The notes under the pieces are model-generated. The model had not been told where the DNA came from and did not search any database. It saw only the letters and a list, made by a program, of their open reading frames with translations. Of a stretch of 48,738 nucleotides of DNA, positions 7,531 through 17,410 are shown piece by piece; positions within the stretch are counted from its first letter, which is position 1; each line of letters begins with the position of its first letter. The translations under genes and the position numbers were made by a program. Source of the stretch: Neomegalonema sp. GTDB taxonomy: Bacteria; Pseudomonadota; Alphaproteobacteria; Rhodobacterales; Rhodobacteraceae. The stretch is taken from positions 1 to 48,738 of the forward strand of contig NZ_JAQTXI010000025.1 of NCBI RefSeq assembly GCF_028688855.1. The letters run 5' to 3'.

Positions 7531-9216
7531 TCAGTTTTCGTCAAGCCGGACCACCGTCACCGAGACCTCCGGCTTCTTGCCCCAGAGCGCCGCCGCGACC
7601 CGGCGCGTCGCCAGAACCGCGACCTCCTCCAGCGAGCCGTCGGAGCGGCGGGCCTTGGCGCTCATGGCCTCGACCGCCGATTCCACGCCCGCCACGATCT
7701 GGTCCTCGAAGCTGCCCCGCCAGGACGAGGACTCCTCCGGCGCGCCCATGGCGCGGGCCTCGGGATCGGCGATGAGCTCGCCCGCCTTGTCGACGACCAG
7801 CGTCACCGAGACATGGCCGTTCATGGCCATCTTGCGCCGGGCGCGCACCACGCCGTCCATGGCGCCGATGAGCTGGTGCCCGTCCACATACATGCGGCCC
7901 GACTCGACCGTCTCCAGCACCTTGGGCCCGCCCGGACCCAGCCGCGCAAGGCGTCCGTTGGGCGCGAGCACCGCCTGATCGGCGCCCCATTCCCCGGCCA
8001 TGCGGGCGTGCTCCAGCAGGTGGCGGAACTCGCCGTGCATGGGGATGGCGATCTTCGGGCGCAGCAGCTCGTAGAGACGGGCGATCTCGTCGCGGCGGGC
8101 GTGGCCCGAGACATGGACGTGGTGACGCTCGACGTCGACCACCTCCACGCCGCGCTCCGCGAGCTTGTTGTAGATGCGGTGGACGCCGTTCTCGTTGCCG
8201 GGGATGATCCGCGAGGAGAAGATCACCGTGTCGCCGTCGCCGAGGTCCACGCCCGAGAACTGTCCCTCGGCGATGCGCGCCAGAGCCGCCCGCGATTCGC
8301 CCTGGCTGCCCGTGACCAGATAGAAGGCCTCATGATCGGGGCGGTCGCGCATCTGCTCCTCGGAGAGGACCGAGGGGAAGCTGTCGATCACGCCGGTTTC
8401 GAGCGCGGCCTCGATCATGCGGCGCATGGCGCGGCCCGCCACCGCCACCTGACGCCCGGCGTCCACGGCGGCTTCGGCCAGCATCTTCACCCGCGCGACG
8501 TTGGAGGCGAAGCTCGTGGCCGCGATGCGTCCCTTGCGGGCCGCGATGATCTCGCGGACGCTGTCCTTGAGGCTCGATTCCGAACGCGACCAGCCGTCGC
8601 TGAAGACGTTGGTCGAATCGCAGGAGAGGGCGAGGATCCCCTCGTCGCCGAGGCGCCTCAGCGCCTCCTCGTCGATGGGCGCGCCCTGCCCCGGCATGGG
8701 CGTGCGGTCGATCTTGAAATCCGCGCTGTGGAAGATGGTCCCCACCGGCGTGCGGATGATCAGGGCGTTGGTCTCGGGGGCGGAATGGGTCATGGCGAAG
8801 GTCTCGACGCTGAAGGCGCCGACCGTCACGCGCTCGCCGGGGGCCATCTCGCGGATGGCCTTGGGGTCGATCCGCGCCTCGGAGAGCTTGCCGCGTCCGA
8901 TGGCCGCCGCGAACTTGCCCGCGTAGATCGGGCATTTCAGCTCGGGCCAGAGATATTCCAGCGCGCCGATGTGGTCTTCGTGGGCGTGGGTGATGAACAG
9001 CGCGTCCAGACGCCCCGCCTCGCGCTTGAGGAAGGAGATGTCCGGCGTCATCACCTCGACGCCCGGCGCATGGGCTTCGTCGGGGAAGCCGATGCCGCAA
9101 TCCACGGCGATCCAGCGGCGGTCGTTCTGCGAGCCGTAGCCGTAGAGATAGAGATTCATGCCGATCTCGCCTGCGCCGCCCAAGGCGACGTAGTAAAGCC
9201 CTTCCTGACGCGCCAT
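7531..9216 (-). CDS. rnj: ribonuclease J
   Basis: Cytoplasmic metallo-beta-lactamase/beta-CASP nuclease with endo- and 5'-3' exoribonuclease activity, used in RNA processing and decay. The 561-residue length is normal. Signature THAHEDHIGA at 76-85 gives the HxHxDH zinc site; a second metal-binding block is MTHSAPETN, and LVTGSQGE is the beta-CASP motif. The C-terminal part holds HVHVSGHA and IPMHGEFRH. The start at 9216 has GGGAGGG just upstream, between it and an alternative ATG at 9229. It is the last gene of the nuo-birA-coaX-rnj string. Confidence 0.95.
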   Translation of the reverse strand: MARQEGLYYVALGGAGEIGMNLYLYGYGSQNDRRWIAVDCGIGFPDEAHAPGVEVMTPDISFLKREAGRLDALFITHAHEDHIGALEYLWPELKCPIYAGKFAAAIGRGKLSEARIDPKAIREMAPGERVTVGAFSVETFAMTHSAPETNALIIRTPVGTIFHSADFKIDRTPMPGQGAPIDEEALRRLGDEGILALSCDSTNVFSDGWSRSESSLKDSVREIIAARKGRIAATSFASNVARVKMLAEAAVDAGRQVAVAGRAMRRMIEAALETGVIDSFPSVLSEEQMRDRPDHEAFYLVTGSQGESRAALARIAEGQFSGVDLGDGDTVIFSSRIIPGNENGVHRIYNKLAERGVEVVDVERHHVHVSGHARRDEIARLYELLRPKIAIPMHGEFRHLLEHARMAGEWGADQAVLAPNGRLARLGPGGPKVLETVESGRMYVDGHQLIGAMDGVVRARRKMAMNGHVSVTLVVDKAGELIADPEARAMGAPEESSSWRGSFEDQIVAGVESAVEAMSAKARRSDGSLEEVAVLATRRVAAALWGKKPEVSVTVVRLDEN

Positions 9217-9236
9217 GCGTCCCTCCCATGTTGATG

Positions 9237-9288
9237 TCGCCCGAAAGGGGCGAAGCCGCGGTCGGAAAGGGCCCCGCGGCGCGGCCCT
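9237..9288 (-). promoter_or_regulatory. two leader hairpins between coaX and rnj
   Basis: The 78-base gap holds two perfect 6-bp stems: AGGGCC/GGCCCT (9268-9288, 9-base loop) and TCGCCC/GGGCGA (9237-9253, 5-base loop). Both lie upstream of the rnj SD. They could be RNA processing or stability elements; no U-tract follows. Confidence 0.4.
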
Positions 9289-9294
9289 ATGGCG

Positions 9295-10080
9295 TCATGC
9301 GGATCCGGGCTTCGCCCGGTTCAGCGCATGGATGTAGGCCAGACCCCGCATGGTCAGATCCGGATCTCCGTGATCGATGCGGGGGGTGGCCTTCGAGAAC
9401 AGCGGCGCGAGGCCGCCCGTCGCGATGACGGTCATGGGGCGTCCGTGCTCGGCCTCGATGCGGTCGCAGAGCCCCTCGATGAGCCCGACGTAGCCCCAGT
9501 AGACGCCGCTGCGCATGGCGTCGACGGTGCCCTTGCCGATCACCCGCGCCGGACGCGCCACGTCGATGCGCGGCAGCTTGGCGGCGGCCTGATGCAGCGC
9601 CTCCAGAGAGAGGTTGATCCCCGGAGAGATCGCGCCGCCCGCATAGGCGCCGTCCTCGTCGCAGACGTCGAAGGTGGTGGCGGTGCCGAAGTCGATGATG
9701 ATCAGGTTCGGGCCGTAGTCGCGCAGGCCCGCCGCCACGTTGACGAGGCGGTCGGCGCCCACCTCGCCCGGATTGGGCATGCGCACCTCGATGCCGAGCG
9801 CGCAGCCCGGCTCGCCCACCACCAGAGGCTCCACCTTGAAATACTTCCGGCAGAGGCTGCGCAGGTTGAAGAGCGTCTGGGGCGCGACCTGCGCCACGAT
9901 GGCGTCCGCGACGGCTTCGGGGTCGATCCCCTCCAGCGCCATGAGGTTGCGCAGCCAGACGTAATATTCGTCGGCGGTGCGTCGGCCGTCGGTGGAGATG
10001 CGCCATTGCGCGCGGAAGCCCTCGCCGTCATGCAGGGCGAAGAGCGTGTTGGTGTTGCCGACGTCGATGGCGAGCAGCAT
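9295..10080 (-). CDS. coaX: type III pantothenate kinase
   Basis: First step of coenzyme A synthesis; the type III enzyme belongs to the ASKHA fold and is insensitive to CoA feedback. The 261 residues show LLAIDVGNTNTLFAL at the N-terminus (Asp 6 and the phosphate-binding loop), VGADRLVNVAAG, LIIIDFGTATTFDV and GGAISPGI. The start at 10080 is one base past the end of birA, so the two are co-translated or nearly so. The birA-coaX-rnj order after nuoN is a known alphaproteobacterial arrangement. Confidence 0.94.
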   Translation of the reverse strand: MLLAIDVGNTNTLFALHDGEGFRAQWRISTDGRRTADEYYVWLRNLMALEGIDPEAVADAIVAQVAPQTLFNLRSLCRKYFKVEPLVVGEPGCALGIEVRMPNPGEVGADRLVNVAAGLRDYGPNLIIIDFGTATTFDVCDEDGAYAGGAISPGINLSLEALHQAAAKLPRIDVARPARVIGKGTVDAMRSGVYWGYVGLIEGLCDRIEAEHGRPMTVIATGGLAPLFSKATPRIDHGDPDLTMRGLAYIHALNRAKPGSA

Positions 10081-10081
10081 T

Positions 10082-10870
10082 CTAGGGGGCCCCCCGGCGG
10101 TCCGGTTCAGGAAGATGCACGTCGGCCGCCGCGATGCGGAGCAGGCCGCTCCCCTGACGGAGCATCAGAGCGCCCTGCGCGTCAAGATCCTCGAAGATCC
10201 CCTCGAAGCTTTCGGCCCCCGTCCGCGCGATGATCGGTCCGCCCAGACCCGCCGCCAGGCTCAGCCAGGCCTGACGCAAAGGCGCGAAACCCTCGGTCGC
10301 CAGGCGCAGGGCCCAATGGTCGAAGCGCGCCGCCACAAGGGTCAGATAGGCTTCGGGATCCAGAGGCGCGGAGGCGAATCCGCCGAGCCTGATCGGCACC
10401 CAACGCGCATCGGCGGCTTCGGGGGCGGTCGCGAGATTCACGCCCATGCCCACCGCCAGCCAGTCCACGCTGCGCCCGAGCCCTCCGCCCGAGGCCTCCA
10501 GCAGAAGCCCGGAGGCCTTGCCGCCCTTGACCAGAAGATCATTGGGCCATTTCAGCCGGACCTCTTCGCGCTTCAGACCGGGCAGAGCCTGAAGCGTCCC
10601 CTCCGCCAGAGCCAGCCCCGCCGCGAAAGCGTGAAGCGCCGCCTGAGCGGGCGGCGCCTCGGGCGCGAAGAGCAGGGTGGCGGCGAGGTTGCCTTCCGGC
10701 GTGGACCAGGCGCGTCCCGAGCGCCCGCGTCCCGCCGTCTGGCGTTTCGCGAGGATCCAGAGCGGCCCCCGCTCGCCCGAAGCGGCGCGACGCGCCGCCT
10801 CGGCGTTGGTGCTGTCGAGGCTGTCGAAGCGGAGAACCCGCGCGGAGTCGAGACCGAGGCCGAGACTCAC
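10082..10870 (-). CDS. birA: biotin-[acetyl-CoA-carboxylase] ligase, catalytic form without HTH
   Basis: Activates biotin with ATP and attaches it to the carrier protein of carboxylases. The 262-residue protein shows DSLDSTNAEAARR, the biotinyl-AMP loop QTAGRGRSGRAW near 50, LKWPNDLLVKGGKASGLLLE near 115, and a C-terminal SH3-like domain (FEGIFEDLDAQGALMLR). There is no N-terminal helix-turn-helix, so it cannot be the repressor form. The GTG start at 10870 overlaps the nuoN stop as GTGA. A much longer open frame continues upstream but is antisense-like noise inside nuoN. Confidence 0.92.
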   Translation of the reverse strand: MSLGLGLDSARVLRFDSLDSTNAEAARRAASGERGPLWILAKRQTAGRGRSGRAWSTPEGNLAATLLFAPEAPPAQAALHAFAAGLALAEGTLQALPGLKREEVRLKWPNDLLVKGGKASGLLLEASGGGLGRSVDWLAVGMGVNLATAPEAADARWVPIRLGGFASAPLDPEAYLTLVAARFDHWALRLATEGFAPLRQAWLSLAAGLGGPIIARTGAESFEGIFEDLDAQGALMLRQGSGLLRIAAADVHLPEPDRRGAP

Positions 10871-12369
10871 GCGCCGCCGCCGATCAGCGCCGTCGCGGCC
10901 CTCTGCGCGGCCTCCGGCAGGCCGAAGCCGCCGAGGACGAAGATCAGGCTGAAGGCCGCCGCCGCGTAAAGCGCCAGCCTCTGCCCGAAGGGCTGCGGAT
11001 CGAAGGCCTCCGCGGGCTCGTCGAAGAACATGATCTTGACGACGCGGATGTAGTAGAAGGCGCTGACCACCGCCGCGAGGGCCGCGATCACCAGCAGGAA
11101 GCCCAGACCCGCCGTCCAGGCGGCCTGGAAGGCGTAGAGCTTGGCGAAGAAGCCCGCCAGAGGCGGAACGCCCGCCAGACTGAACATCAGCGCGCCGAGG
11201 CAGAGCGCCGAAGCCATGTCGCGCCGGGCCAGCCCCGCCAGATCCGAAATGGCGAGCGTGGGCTTGTCGCCCCGGCGCATCCCGAAGAGGAAGGCGAAGA
11301 CGCCCAGCGTCGTGATCGCATAGATGACCATGTAGAGCAGGCCGCTGGAGATGCCTTCCGCCGTGCCCGCCGCCATGCCCGTCAGGGCGAAGCCGACGTT
11401 GCCGATGGAGGAATAGGCCAGCAGCCGCACGACGTTGGTCTGGACCAGCGCGCCGAAGCCGCCGACCAGCATCGAGGCCGCCGCCAGAACCGCGAGGATG
11501 TCGCGCCACTGGCCGCCCGCATCGCCGAAAGCCCCGTAGAAGAGGCGGATCAGCAGAGCCGCCGCCGCGATCTTCGCCGCAGAGGCGAAGAAGGCCGTGA
11601 TCGGCAGGGGCGCGCCCTGATAGACGTCGGGCGTCCACATGTGGAAGGGCGCCGCCGAGAGCTTGAAGCCGATGCCGCAGGCCATCAGCGAAATGCCGAT
11701 CAGCAGGCCGACCGACAGGTTGTGCCCGTCCTCGACCGCCGTGACCGCGCGGATGGCGTCGAAGTTCACCGAGCCGGTGTAGCCGTAGACGAAGCTCGCG
11801 CCGAAGAGCAGCAGGCCCGAAGACAGCGCTCCCAGCACGAAATACTTCAGACCGGCCTCGGTGGCGCGGGCGTCGTCGCGGCGGAGCGCGGCCAGCACGT
11901 AGAGCGCCAGCGACTGGAGCTCCAGCCCCATGTAGAGCGAGATCAGGTCGTTCGCCGAGGCCATCATGCCCATGCCGAGGGCCGCCAGGACCACCAGCAC
12001 GGCGTATTCGTAGCTCAGCGCCGAGAGCCGCCCCATGAGGTCGCGCGAGAGCGCCAGAGCCGCCGCCGCCGTCAGGAAGGCCGCGACCTTCGCGAAGCGC
12101 GACAGCCCGTCGAGGATGAAGGCGTCCGAGAAGGCGCGTCCCGCCGGCGCCCAGAAGGCCGCCCAGAGCGCCGCCAGCACCAGAGCCGCCACCGCGAACC
12201 ACAAGGCCCATTCGGCGTTGCGGCGCTCGGAGAGGGCGGCCGCGGGCTTGTCGCCCGCCGCCAGCAGATAGGCCGGAGCCGGAGCCCGCAGCACCCCGAA
12301 CATCAGGATGGCGAGCGCCGCAAGGGCGAGGATCAGTTCCGGCGCGGCGGCCGCGAGATTCAGGCTCAT
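10867..12369 (-). CDS. nuoN: NADH-quinone oxidoreductase subunit N
   Basis: Antiporter-like proton-pumping subunit in the membrane arm of complex I. The 500 residues form about fourteen hydrophobic segments. Family marks include YMGLELQSLALYVLAAL (glutamate of the first pumping half), GIGFKLSAAPFHMWTPDVY (broken-helix lysine region) and LLAYSSIGNVGFAL. It is the last nuo gene; its stop overlaps the birA start. Confidence 0.97.
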   Translation of the reverse strand: MSLNLAAAAPELILALAALAILMFGVLRAPAPAYLLAAGDKPAAALSERRNAEWALWFAVAALVLAALWAAFWAPAGRAFSDAFILDGLSRFAKVAAFLTAAAALALSRDLMGRLSALSYEYAVLVVLAALGMGMMASANDLISLYMGLELQSLALYVLAALRRDDARATEAGLKYFVLGALSSGLLLFGASFVYGYTGSVNFDAIRAVTAVEDGHNLSVGLLIGISLMACGIGFKLSAAPFHMWTPDVYQGAPLPITAFFASAAKIAAAALLIRLFYGAFGDAGGQWRDILAVLAAASMLVGGFGALVQTNVVRLLAYSSIGNVGFALTGMAAGTAEGISSGLLYMVIYAITTLGVFAFLFGMRRGDKPTLAISDLAGLARRDMASALCLGALMFSLAGVPPLAGFFAKLYAFQAAWTAGLGFLLVIAALAAVVSAFYYIRVVKIMFFDEPAEAFDPQPFGQRLALYAAAAFSLIFVLGGFGLPEAAQRAATALIGGGA

Positions 12370-12384
12370 CTTGCGCCCTCCGGA

Positions 12385-13947
12385 TCAGTGATGCGCTTCG
12401 GCCGCGGCGGGAGCCGCGCCCGGCAGGGCCATGGGCGGCCGCTCGCCCACCGCCGCTTCGTAGCGGGTCAGCAGATGAGCGGTCGAGGTGCCGAAGGCGT
12501 CAAGGGCGGGCTTCGGATAGAGGCCGAAATAGAGCGTGGCGATGACCAGCGGCACGAAGAGCGCGATCTCGCGACGACCCATCTCCTGCATCTCGGCGAC
12601 ATGCGGATTGACGATCGTCCCGAAGGCCACCCGGCGATAGAGCCAGAGCGCGTAGCCCGCCGAGAGGATCACGCCCGTCGCCGCGAAGAAGGCCACCCAG
12701 GTGTTGGCCTCGAAGGCGCCGGCCATGGTCAGGAACTCGCCCACGAAGCCCGAGGTGCCCGGAAGCCCCACGTTGCCCATGGTGAAGAACAGGAAGATCA
12801 CCGCGAAGACCGGCATGACGTTGACCACGCCGCCATAGGCCGCGATCTCTCGGGTGTGGAGGCGGTCGTAGACCACGCCCACGCAGAGGAACAGCGCGCC
12901 CGAGATGAAGCCGTGGCTGAGCATCTGGAACATGGCGCCGTCGATGCCCTGCTGATTGCCCGAGAAGAGCCCCATGGTCACGAAGCCCATGTGCGCCACC
13001 GAGCTGTAGGCCACGAGCTTCTTCATGTCCTCCTGCACCAGCGCGACCAGCGAGGCGTAGATGATCGCGATCACGCTGAGCGTGAAGACGAAATTCGCCA
13101 TGAGGTCCGAGGCCACCGGGAACATCGGCAGGTTGAAGCGCACGAAGCCGTAGCCGCCCATCTTCAGCAGGATGGCGGCCAGGACCACCGAACCGGCCGT
13201 GGGCGCCTCGACGTGGGCGTCCGGGAGCCAGGTGTGGACCGGCCACATGGGCATCTTCACCGCGAAGCTCGCGAAGAAGGCCAGCCAGAGCAGGGTCTGC
13301 GCGCCGCCCGTGATCATGAAGCCGAAGATCCGGAAGCCCTCGTGGGGGAAATCCGTGACGAGCAGCTTCTCGATGTCGGTGGTGCCCGCGTAGCTCCACA
13401 TCCAGATCATCGCCACCAGCATCAGCAGAGAGCCGAGCAGCGTGTAGAGGAAGAACTTGAAGCTCGCGTAGATGCGCCGCTTGCCGCCCCAGACGCCGAT
13501 GATCAGGAACATCGGGATCAGGCCGGCCTCGAAGAACAGATAGAAGAGCACCATGTCCAGCGCGCAGAACACGCCGATCATCAGCGTCTCCAGCGCGAGG
13601 AAGGCGATGAAGTATTCGCGCACCCGCGTCTCGACGTTCCAGCTCGCCAGGAAGACGATGGGCATCAGCGCCGTCGTCAGCATGAGGAACGGGAAGGAGA
13701 AGCCGTCCACGCCGAGCTTGTAGTTCAGACCCGCGAGCCAGGGCCGGTCCACCACGAACTGGAAGGCCGGAGAGCCGGAGTCGAAGCTGAACAGCAGGAT
13801 CAGCGAAAGCAGGAAGGTGAGGATCGAAATCCCGAGGGACCAGCGCTTGACCAGCAGCCGCTCCGCCGGGCCGTCGCCCTTCAGAAGCAGCAGGATCAAG
13901 CCGCCGATCAGCGGCAGCCATAAAACGGCGTTCAACACATAGCCCAT
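12385..13947 (-). CDS. nuoM: NADH-quinone oxidoreductase subunit M
   Basis: Antiporter-like proton-pumping subunit of complex I, 520 residues. The start chosen is ATG 13947, with GAGGGGG eight bases upstream on the minus strand and the typical N-terminus [12 protein letters not shown]; an ORF start at 13998 lies inside nuoL and would add a tail unlike the family. Marks are [36 protein letters not shown] and [13 protein letters not shown]. Thirteen bases separate it from nuoL, and fifteen from nuoN. Confidence 0.97.
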   Translation of the reverse strand: MGYVLNAVLWLPLIGGLILLLLKGDGPAERLLVKRWSLGISILTFLLSLILLFSFDSGSPAFQFVVDRPWLAGLNYKLGVDGFSFPFLMLTTALMPIVFLASWNVETRVREYFIAFLALETLMIGVFCALDMVLFYLFFEAGLIPMFLIIGVWGGKRRIYASFKFFLYTLLGSLLMLVAMIWMWSYAGTTDIEKLLVTDFPHEGFRIFGFMITGGAQTLLWLAFFASFAVKMPMWPVHTWLPDAHVEAPTAGSVVLAAILLKMGGYGFVRFNLPMFPVASDLMANFVFTLSVIAIIYASLVALVQEDMKKLVAYSSVAHMGFVTMGLFSGNQQGIDGAMFQMLSHGFISGALFLCVGVVYDRLHTREIAAYGGVVNVMPVFAVIFLFFTMGNVGLPGTSGFVGEFLTMAGAFEANTWVAFFAATGVILSAGYALWLYRRVAFGTIVNPHVAEMQEMGRREIALFVPLVIATLYFGLYPKPALDAFGTSTAHLLTRYEAAVGERPPMALPGAAPAAAEAHH

Positions 13948-13960
13948 GCTTGCGGCCCCC

Positions 13961-15958
13961 TCAAACCACCGCCAGACCGACCAGCACCACGACCCCAAGG
14001 ATCATCGCGAAGGCGTAGTGGAACACATATCCGGATTGCGCCCGGCGCAGCAAACCGGCGATGGCGGGGGCGATCTTCATCGAAGCCCCGTCGATGGCGC
14101 CGTCGATGGTCGCGCCGTCGCCCTTCTTCCAGAGGAACCGTCCCAGAGCCTGGGCGGGCTTCACGAAGAGGAAGTCGTAGGCCTGATCGAACCACCAGCG
14201 GTTCAGGAAGAACGTGTAGAGCGCCTCCTGGGAGCTGGCGATCTTCGCAGGCAGGTCGCGGCGGCGCTCGTAGAGCGTCCAGGCGATGAAGAAGCCGGTC
14301 AGCATCATCACGAAAGGCGCGAACTTCACCCAGAGCGGCACGTCATGGAAATCATGCATGATGTGGTTGTCCGGGCCGAAGAAGATCGAGCCGCGCCAGA
14401 ACTCCTCGTAGCCGCTCCCGATGAAGCCCGGCGCGAAGACCGCGCCCGCTAGGATCGCCCCGACCGTCAGCACCCCGATGGGGATGAGCATGGTCTTGGG
14501 GCTCTCGTGCGGATGCAGCTCGTGATGGCCGTGGCCGTGATCGTCGTGGGCATGGGCGCCGTGGTCGTCATGGGCCTCCTCGACGTGGGCCGCATGAGGA
14601 TCAGGGTCGTGCTTCCAGACGCGGGGTCCGAAGAAGACCTTGAAGATCAGGCGCCAGGAGTAGAAGGAGGTCATGGCCGCGACCAGAAGGCTCACGAAGA
14701 AGGCGTATTGCGCCACCCAGCCCTTGCCGACGAAGGCCACCTCGATGATCGCGTCCTTCGAGTAGAAGCCCGAAAGCAGCGGCAGGCCGGTGATCGCCAG
14801 AGTGCCCACCACCATCATGACGAAGGTCAGCGGGATGTAGCGCCAGAGGCCGCCCATCTTGCGGATGTCCTGCTCGTGGTGCATCGCGTGGATGACCGCG
14901 CCGGCGCCCAGGAAGAGCAGGGCCTTGAAGAAGGCGTGGGTGAAGAGGTGGAACATCGCCACCGGATAGGCCCCCAGCCCCGCCGCGAAGAACATGTAGC
15001 CGAGCTGCGAGCAGGTCGAATAGGCGATGATGCGCTTGATGTCGTTCTGCACCAGCCCGACCGTGGCCGCGAAGAGCGCCGTTGTCGCGCCGATGAAGGT
15101 CACGAAGGCCAGAGCGCCCGGCGCCCACTCGAAGAGCGGCGAGAGACGGCAGATCATCACCACGCCCGCGGTCACCATGGTGGCGGCGTGGATCAGCGCC
15201 GAGACGGGCGTGGGGCCCTCCATGGCGTCGGGCAGCCAGGTGTGCAGGAAGAACTGCGCCGACTTGCCCATCGCGCCGATGAAGAGCAGGAAGCAGATCG
15301 CCTCCAGAACCTTCACCTCCATCCAGAGGAAGTGGAAGGTGGACTCGGCGTATTGCGGCGCGGCGGCGAAGACGGTGTCGAAATCCAGGCTGCGGAAGAC
15401 CGCGAAGACCCCGAACATGCCGAGCAGGAAGCCGAAGTCGCCGACGCGGTTGACGATGAAGGCCTTCATCGAGGCGGCGTTGGCGCTGTCCTTCTGGTGC
15501 CAGAAGCCGATGAGCAGATAGGACGCGACGCCCACGCCTTCCCAGCCGAAGAACATCTGCAGGAAGTTGTCGGCCGTCACCAGCATCAGCATGGCGAAGG
15601 TGAAGAAGGAGAGATAGCTGAAGAACCGCGCCTTGGACGGGTCCTCCGCCATGTAGCCGACGGAATAGAGATGCACCAGAGCCGAAACCGTGGTCACCAC
15701 CACCAGCATCACGGCGGTCAGCGGATCGGCGCGCAGGGCCCAGTCCGCCTGGAGCTCGCCCGAGGAGATCCAGGTGAAGAGCCGCACGAGGCGGTCCTCT
15801 CCGCCGAGAGTCTGCGCGAAGACGATCCACGACAGCAGCGCCGAAGCGAAGAGCAGACCCGTCGGGATCCATTGCGCCAGGGTCTCGCCCAGGCGCTTCC
15901 CGAAGAAGCCCGAGATCAGCGAACCGATCAGGGGCAGAAAGACGATCGCGGTCAGCAT
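13961..15958 (-). CDS. nuoL: NADH-quinone oxidoreductase subunit L, with a His-rich loop
   Basis: Distal proton-pumping subunit of complex I, 665 residues, with the antiporter-like core and the long lateral helix at the C-terminus. Marks are [37 protein letters not shown] and [15 protein letters not shown]. Residues 450-484 contain thirteen histidines in 35 positions, mixed with Asp and Glu, in a loop between membrane segments. His-rich loops at this place occur in other alphaproteobacterial NuoL proteins; whether they bind metal is not known to me. Confidence 0.97.
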   Translation of the reverse strand: MLTAIVFLPLIGSLISGFFGKRLGETLAQWIPTGLLFASALLSWIVFAQTLGGEDRLVRLFTWISSGELQADWALRADPLTAVMLVVVTTVSALVHLYSVGYMAEDPSKARFFSYLSFFTFAMLMLVTADNFLQMFFGWEGVGVASYLLIGFWHQKDSANAASMKAFIVNRVGDFGFLLGMFGVFAVFRSLDFDTVFAAAPQYAESTFHFLWMEVKVLEAICFLLFIGAMGKSAQFFLHTWLPDAMEGPTPVSALIHAATMVTAGVVMICRLSPLFEWAPGALAFVTFIGATTALFAATVGLVQNDIKRIIAYSTCSQLGYMFFAAGLGAYPVAMFHLFTHAFFKALLFLGAGAVIHAMHHEQDIRKMGGLWRYIPLTFVMMVVGTLAITGLPLLSGFYSKDAIIEVAFVGKGWVAQYAFFVSLLVAAMTSFYSWRLIFKVFFGPRVWKHDPDPHAAHVEEAHDDHGAHAHDDHGHGHHELHPHESPKTMLIPIGVLTVGAILAGAVFAPGFIGSGYEEFWRGSIFFGPDNHIMHDFHDVPLWVKFAPFVMMLTGFFIAWTLYERRRDLPAKIASSQEALYTFFLNRWWFDQAYDFLFVKPAQALGRFLWKKGDGATIDGAIDGASMKIAPAIAGLLRRAQSGYVFHYAFAMILGVVVLVGLAVV

Positions 15959-15962
15959 GCCC

Positions 15963-16271
15963 TCAGCCCTTCATCATGTTGACGTCGTCCACCGCGATGG
16001 TCCCGCGGTTGCGGAAGAAGCAGACGAGGATGGCGAGGCCGATGGCCGCTTCCGCAGCCGCCACGGTCAGCACGAAGATCGTGAAGATCTGCCCCGTCAG
16101 ATCCTGCAGATGCGTCGAGAAGGCGACGAAGTTGATGTTCACCGCCAGCAGCATCAGCTCGATCGACATCAGGATGACGATCACGTTCTTGCGGTTGAGA
16201 AAGACCCCGAAGATCCCGACGACGAAGAGCATCGCCGCGACGATCAGATAATGCTCCAGCCCGATGGTCAT
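15963..16271 (-). CDS. nuoK: NADH-quinone oxidoreductase subunit K
   Basis: Small MrpC-like subunit of complex I with three membrane segments, 102 residues. The two buried glutamates expected for proton transfer are E38 (in MSIELMLL) and E74 (in VAAAEAAIG), with the same 36-residue spacing as E36 and E72 of E. coli. The ATG overlaps the nuoJ stop as ATGA. Confidence 0.97.
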   Translation of the reverse strand: MTIGLEHYLIVAAMLFVVGIFGVFLNRKNVIVILMSIELMLLAVNINFVAFSTHLQDLTGQIFTIFVLTVAAAEAAIGLAILVCFFRNRGTIAVDDVNMMKG

Positions 16272-16891
16272 GAACGCGTCTCCTGAAGGCCCTCGCCGGA
16301 CTTGACGTCCAGAATCTCCATGGCTTCCTCGCGGGTGCGGTGGATCTGCGCGAGCGGATCCTGCCGCTTGATGCCTTCACGATGACGGAGCGTCAGGGCG
16401 ATGGCGCCGATCATGGCCACCAGCAGCACCAGACCCGCCGCCTGGAAGGCGTAGACGTATTGCGTGTAGAGCACCATGCCGATGGCGTGGGCGTTGGGCA
16501 GATCGGCGGGGGTCGGCGTGGCGGCGGCGGCGCGATGCGCGGCGCCCTCGCTCCAGGCGGCGAAGCCCATGACGAACTGCACCAGCAGGATCACGCCGAT
16601 CAGCGCCCCGATGGGGAAATACTCCGCGACGCGGCCCCTCAGCGCGGCGAAATCGACGTCGAGCATCATCACCACGAAGAGGAACAGCACCATCACCGCC
16701 CCCACGTAGACGATGACCAGCAGCATCGCGAGGAACTCCGCGCCCATCAGCACGAAGAGCCCCGCGGCCGAAAAGAAGGTCAGGATCAGCCAGAGGACCG
16801 AATGCACCGGATTGCGGGCGAAGACCACCAGCAAAGCCGCGACGACGGCCACAAGGGCGAATAGGTAGAAGGCGACGGCTTGCAGCGCCAT
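16268..16891 (-). CDS. nuoJ: NADH-quinone oxidoreductase subunit J
   Basis: Membrane subunit of complex I near the quinone-site linkage, 207 residues, five hydrophobic segments. The conserved third segment reads [20 protein letters not shown]. The hydrophilic tail after the last segment ([20 protein letters not shown]) is typical of alphaproteobacteria. It is coupled to nuoK by a 4-base overlap. Confidence 0.96.
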   Translation of the reverse strand: MALQAVAFYLFALVAVVAALLVVFARNPVHSVLWLILTFFSAAGLFVLMGAEFLAMLLVIVYVGAVMVLFLFVVMMLDVDFAALRGRVAEYFPIGALIGVILLVQFVMGFAAWSEGAAHRAAAATPTPADLPNAHAIGMVLYTQYVYAFQAAGLVLLVAMIGAIALTLRHREGIKRQDPLAQIHRTREEAMEILDVKSGEGLQETRS

Positions 16892-16918
16892 GGTCTCTCG
16901 CTCCCCCTGGGACCGGCC

Positions 16919-17410
16919 TCAACGATAAGGCGCGTCCAGCTCCAGATTCCTGGCGATCTCCCGCTCCCAGCGGTCGCCGTTCGCGAGCAGGCGGTCCTTG
17001 TTGTAGAACAGCTCTTCGCGGGTCTCGGTGGCGAATTCGAAATTCGGCCCCTCGACGATGGCGTCCACCGGGCAGGCTTCCTGACAGAAGCCGCAGTAGA
17101 TGCATTTCGTCATGTCGATGTCGTAGCGCGTGGTGCGCCGCGAGCCGTCTTCGCGCGGCTCGGCCTCGATGGTGATCGCCTGAGCCGGACAGATCGCCTC
17201 GCAGAGCTTGCAGGCGATGCAGCGCTCTTCGCCGTTGGGATAGCGGCGCAAGGCGTGCTCGCCGCGGAAGCGCGGGCTGAGCGGGCCTTTCTCGAAGGGA
17301 TAGTTCAGCGTCGGCTTGGGCTTGAAGAAATACTTCATGCCCAGCCTGAAGCCCCCCACGAAATCGGCGAGCAGAAAGGCTTTCGCCGTCCTCGACCAGT
17401 TAACGCCCAT
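16919..17410 (-). CDS. nuoI: NADH-quinone oxidoreductase subunit I
   Basis: Ferredoxin-like subunit of the peripheral arm carrying two 4Fe-4S clusters (N6a and N6b). The 163 residues contain the two motifs [12 protein letters not shown] (Cys 64, 67, 70, 74) and [12 protein letters not shown] (Cys 103, 106, 109, 113); further Cys-Pro elements follow the usual crossed ligation. The N-terminal amphipathic region ([20 protein letters not shown]) touches the membrane arm. Its ATG lies 11 bases inside the end of nuoH. Confidence 0.97.
   Translation of the reverse strand: MGVNWSRTAKAFLLADFVGGFRLGMKYFFKPKPTLNYPFEKGPLSPRFRGEHALRRYPNGEERCIACKLCEAICPAQAITIEAEPREDGSRRTTRYDIDMTKCIYCGFCQEACPVDAIVEGPNFEFATETREELFYNKDRLLANGDRWEREIARNLELDAPYR

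Noticed and set aside
9292..9303. ATGA-coupled frame at the end of coaX
   Set aside because: The frame closes after three codons; it shows that ATGA overlap alone does not prove a downstream gene.
11641..13923. 760-codon plus-strand frame opposite nuoN and nuoM
   Set aside because: Mirror of hydrophobic genes, giving a charged His/Glu/Arg-rich product; no SD or family motif.
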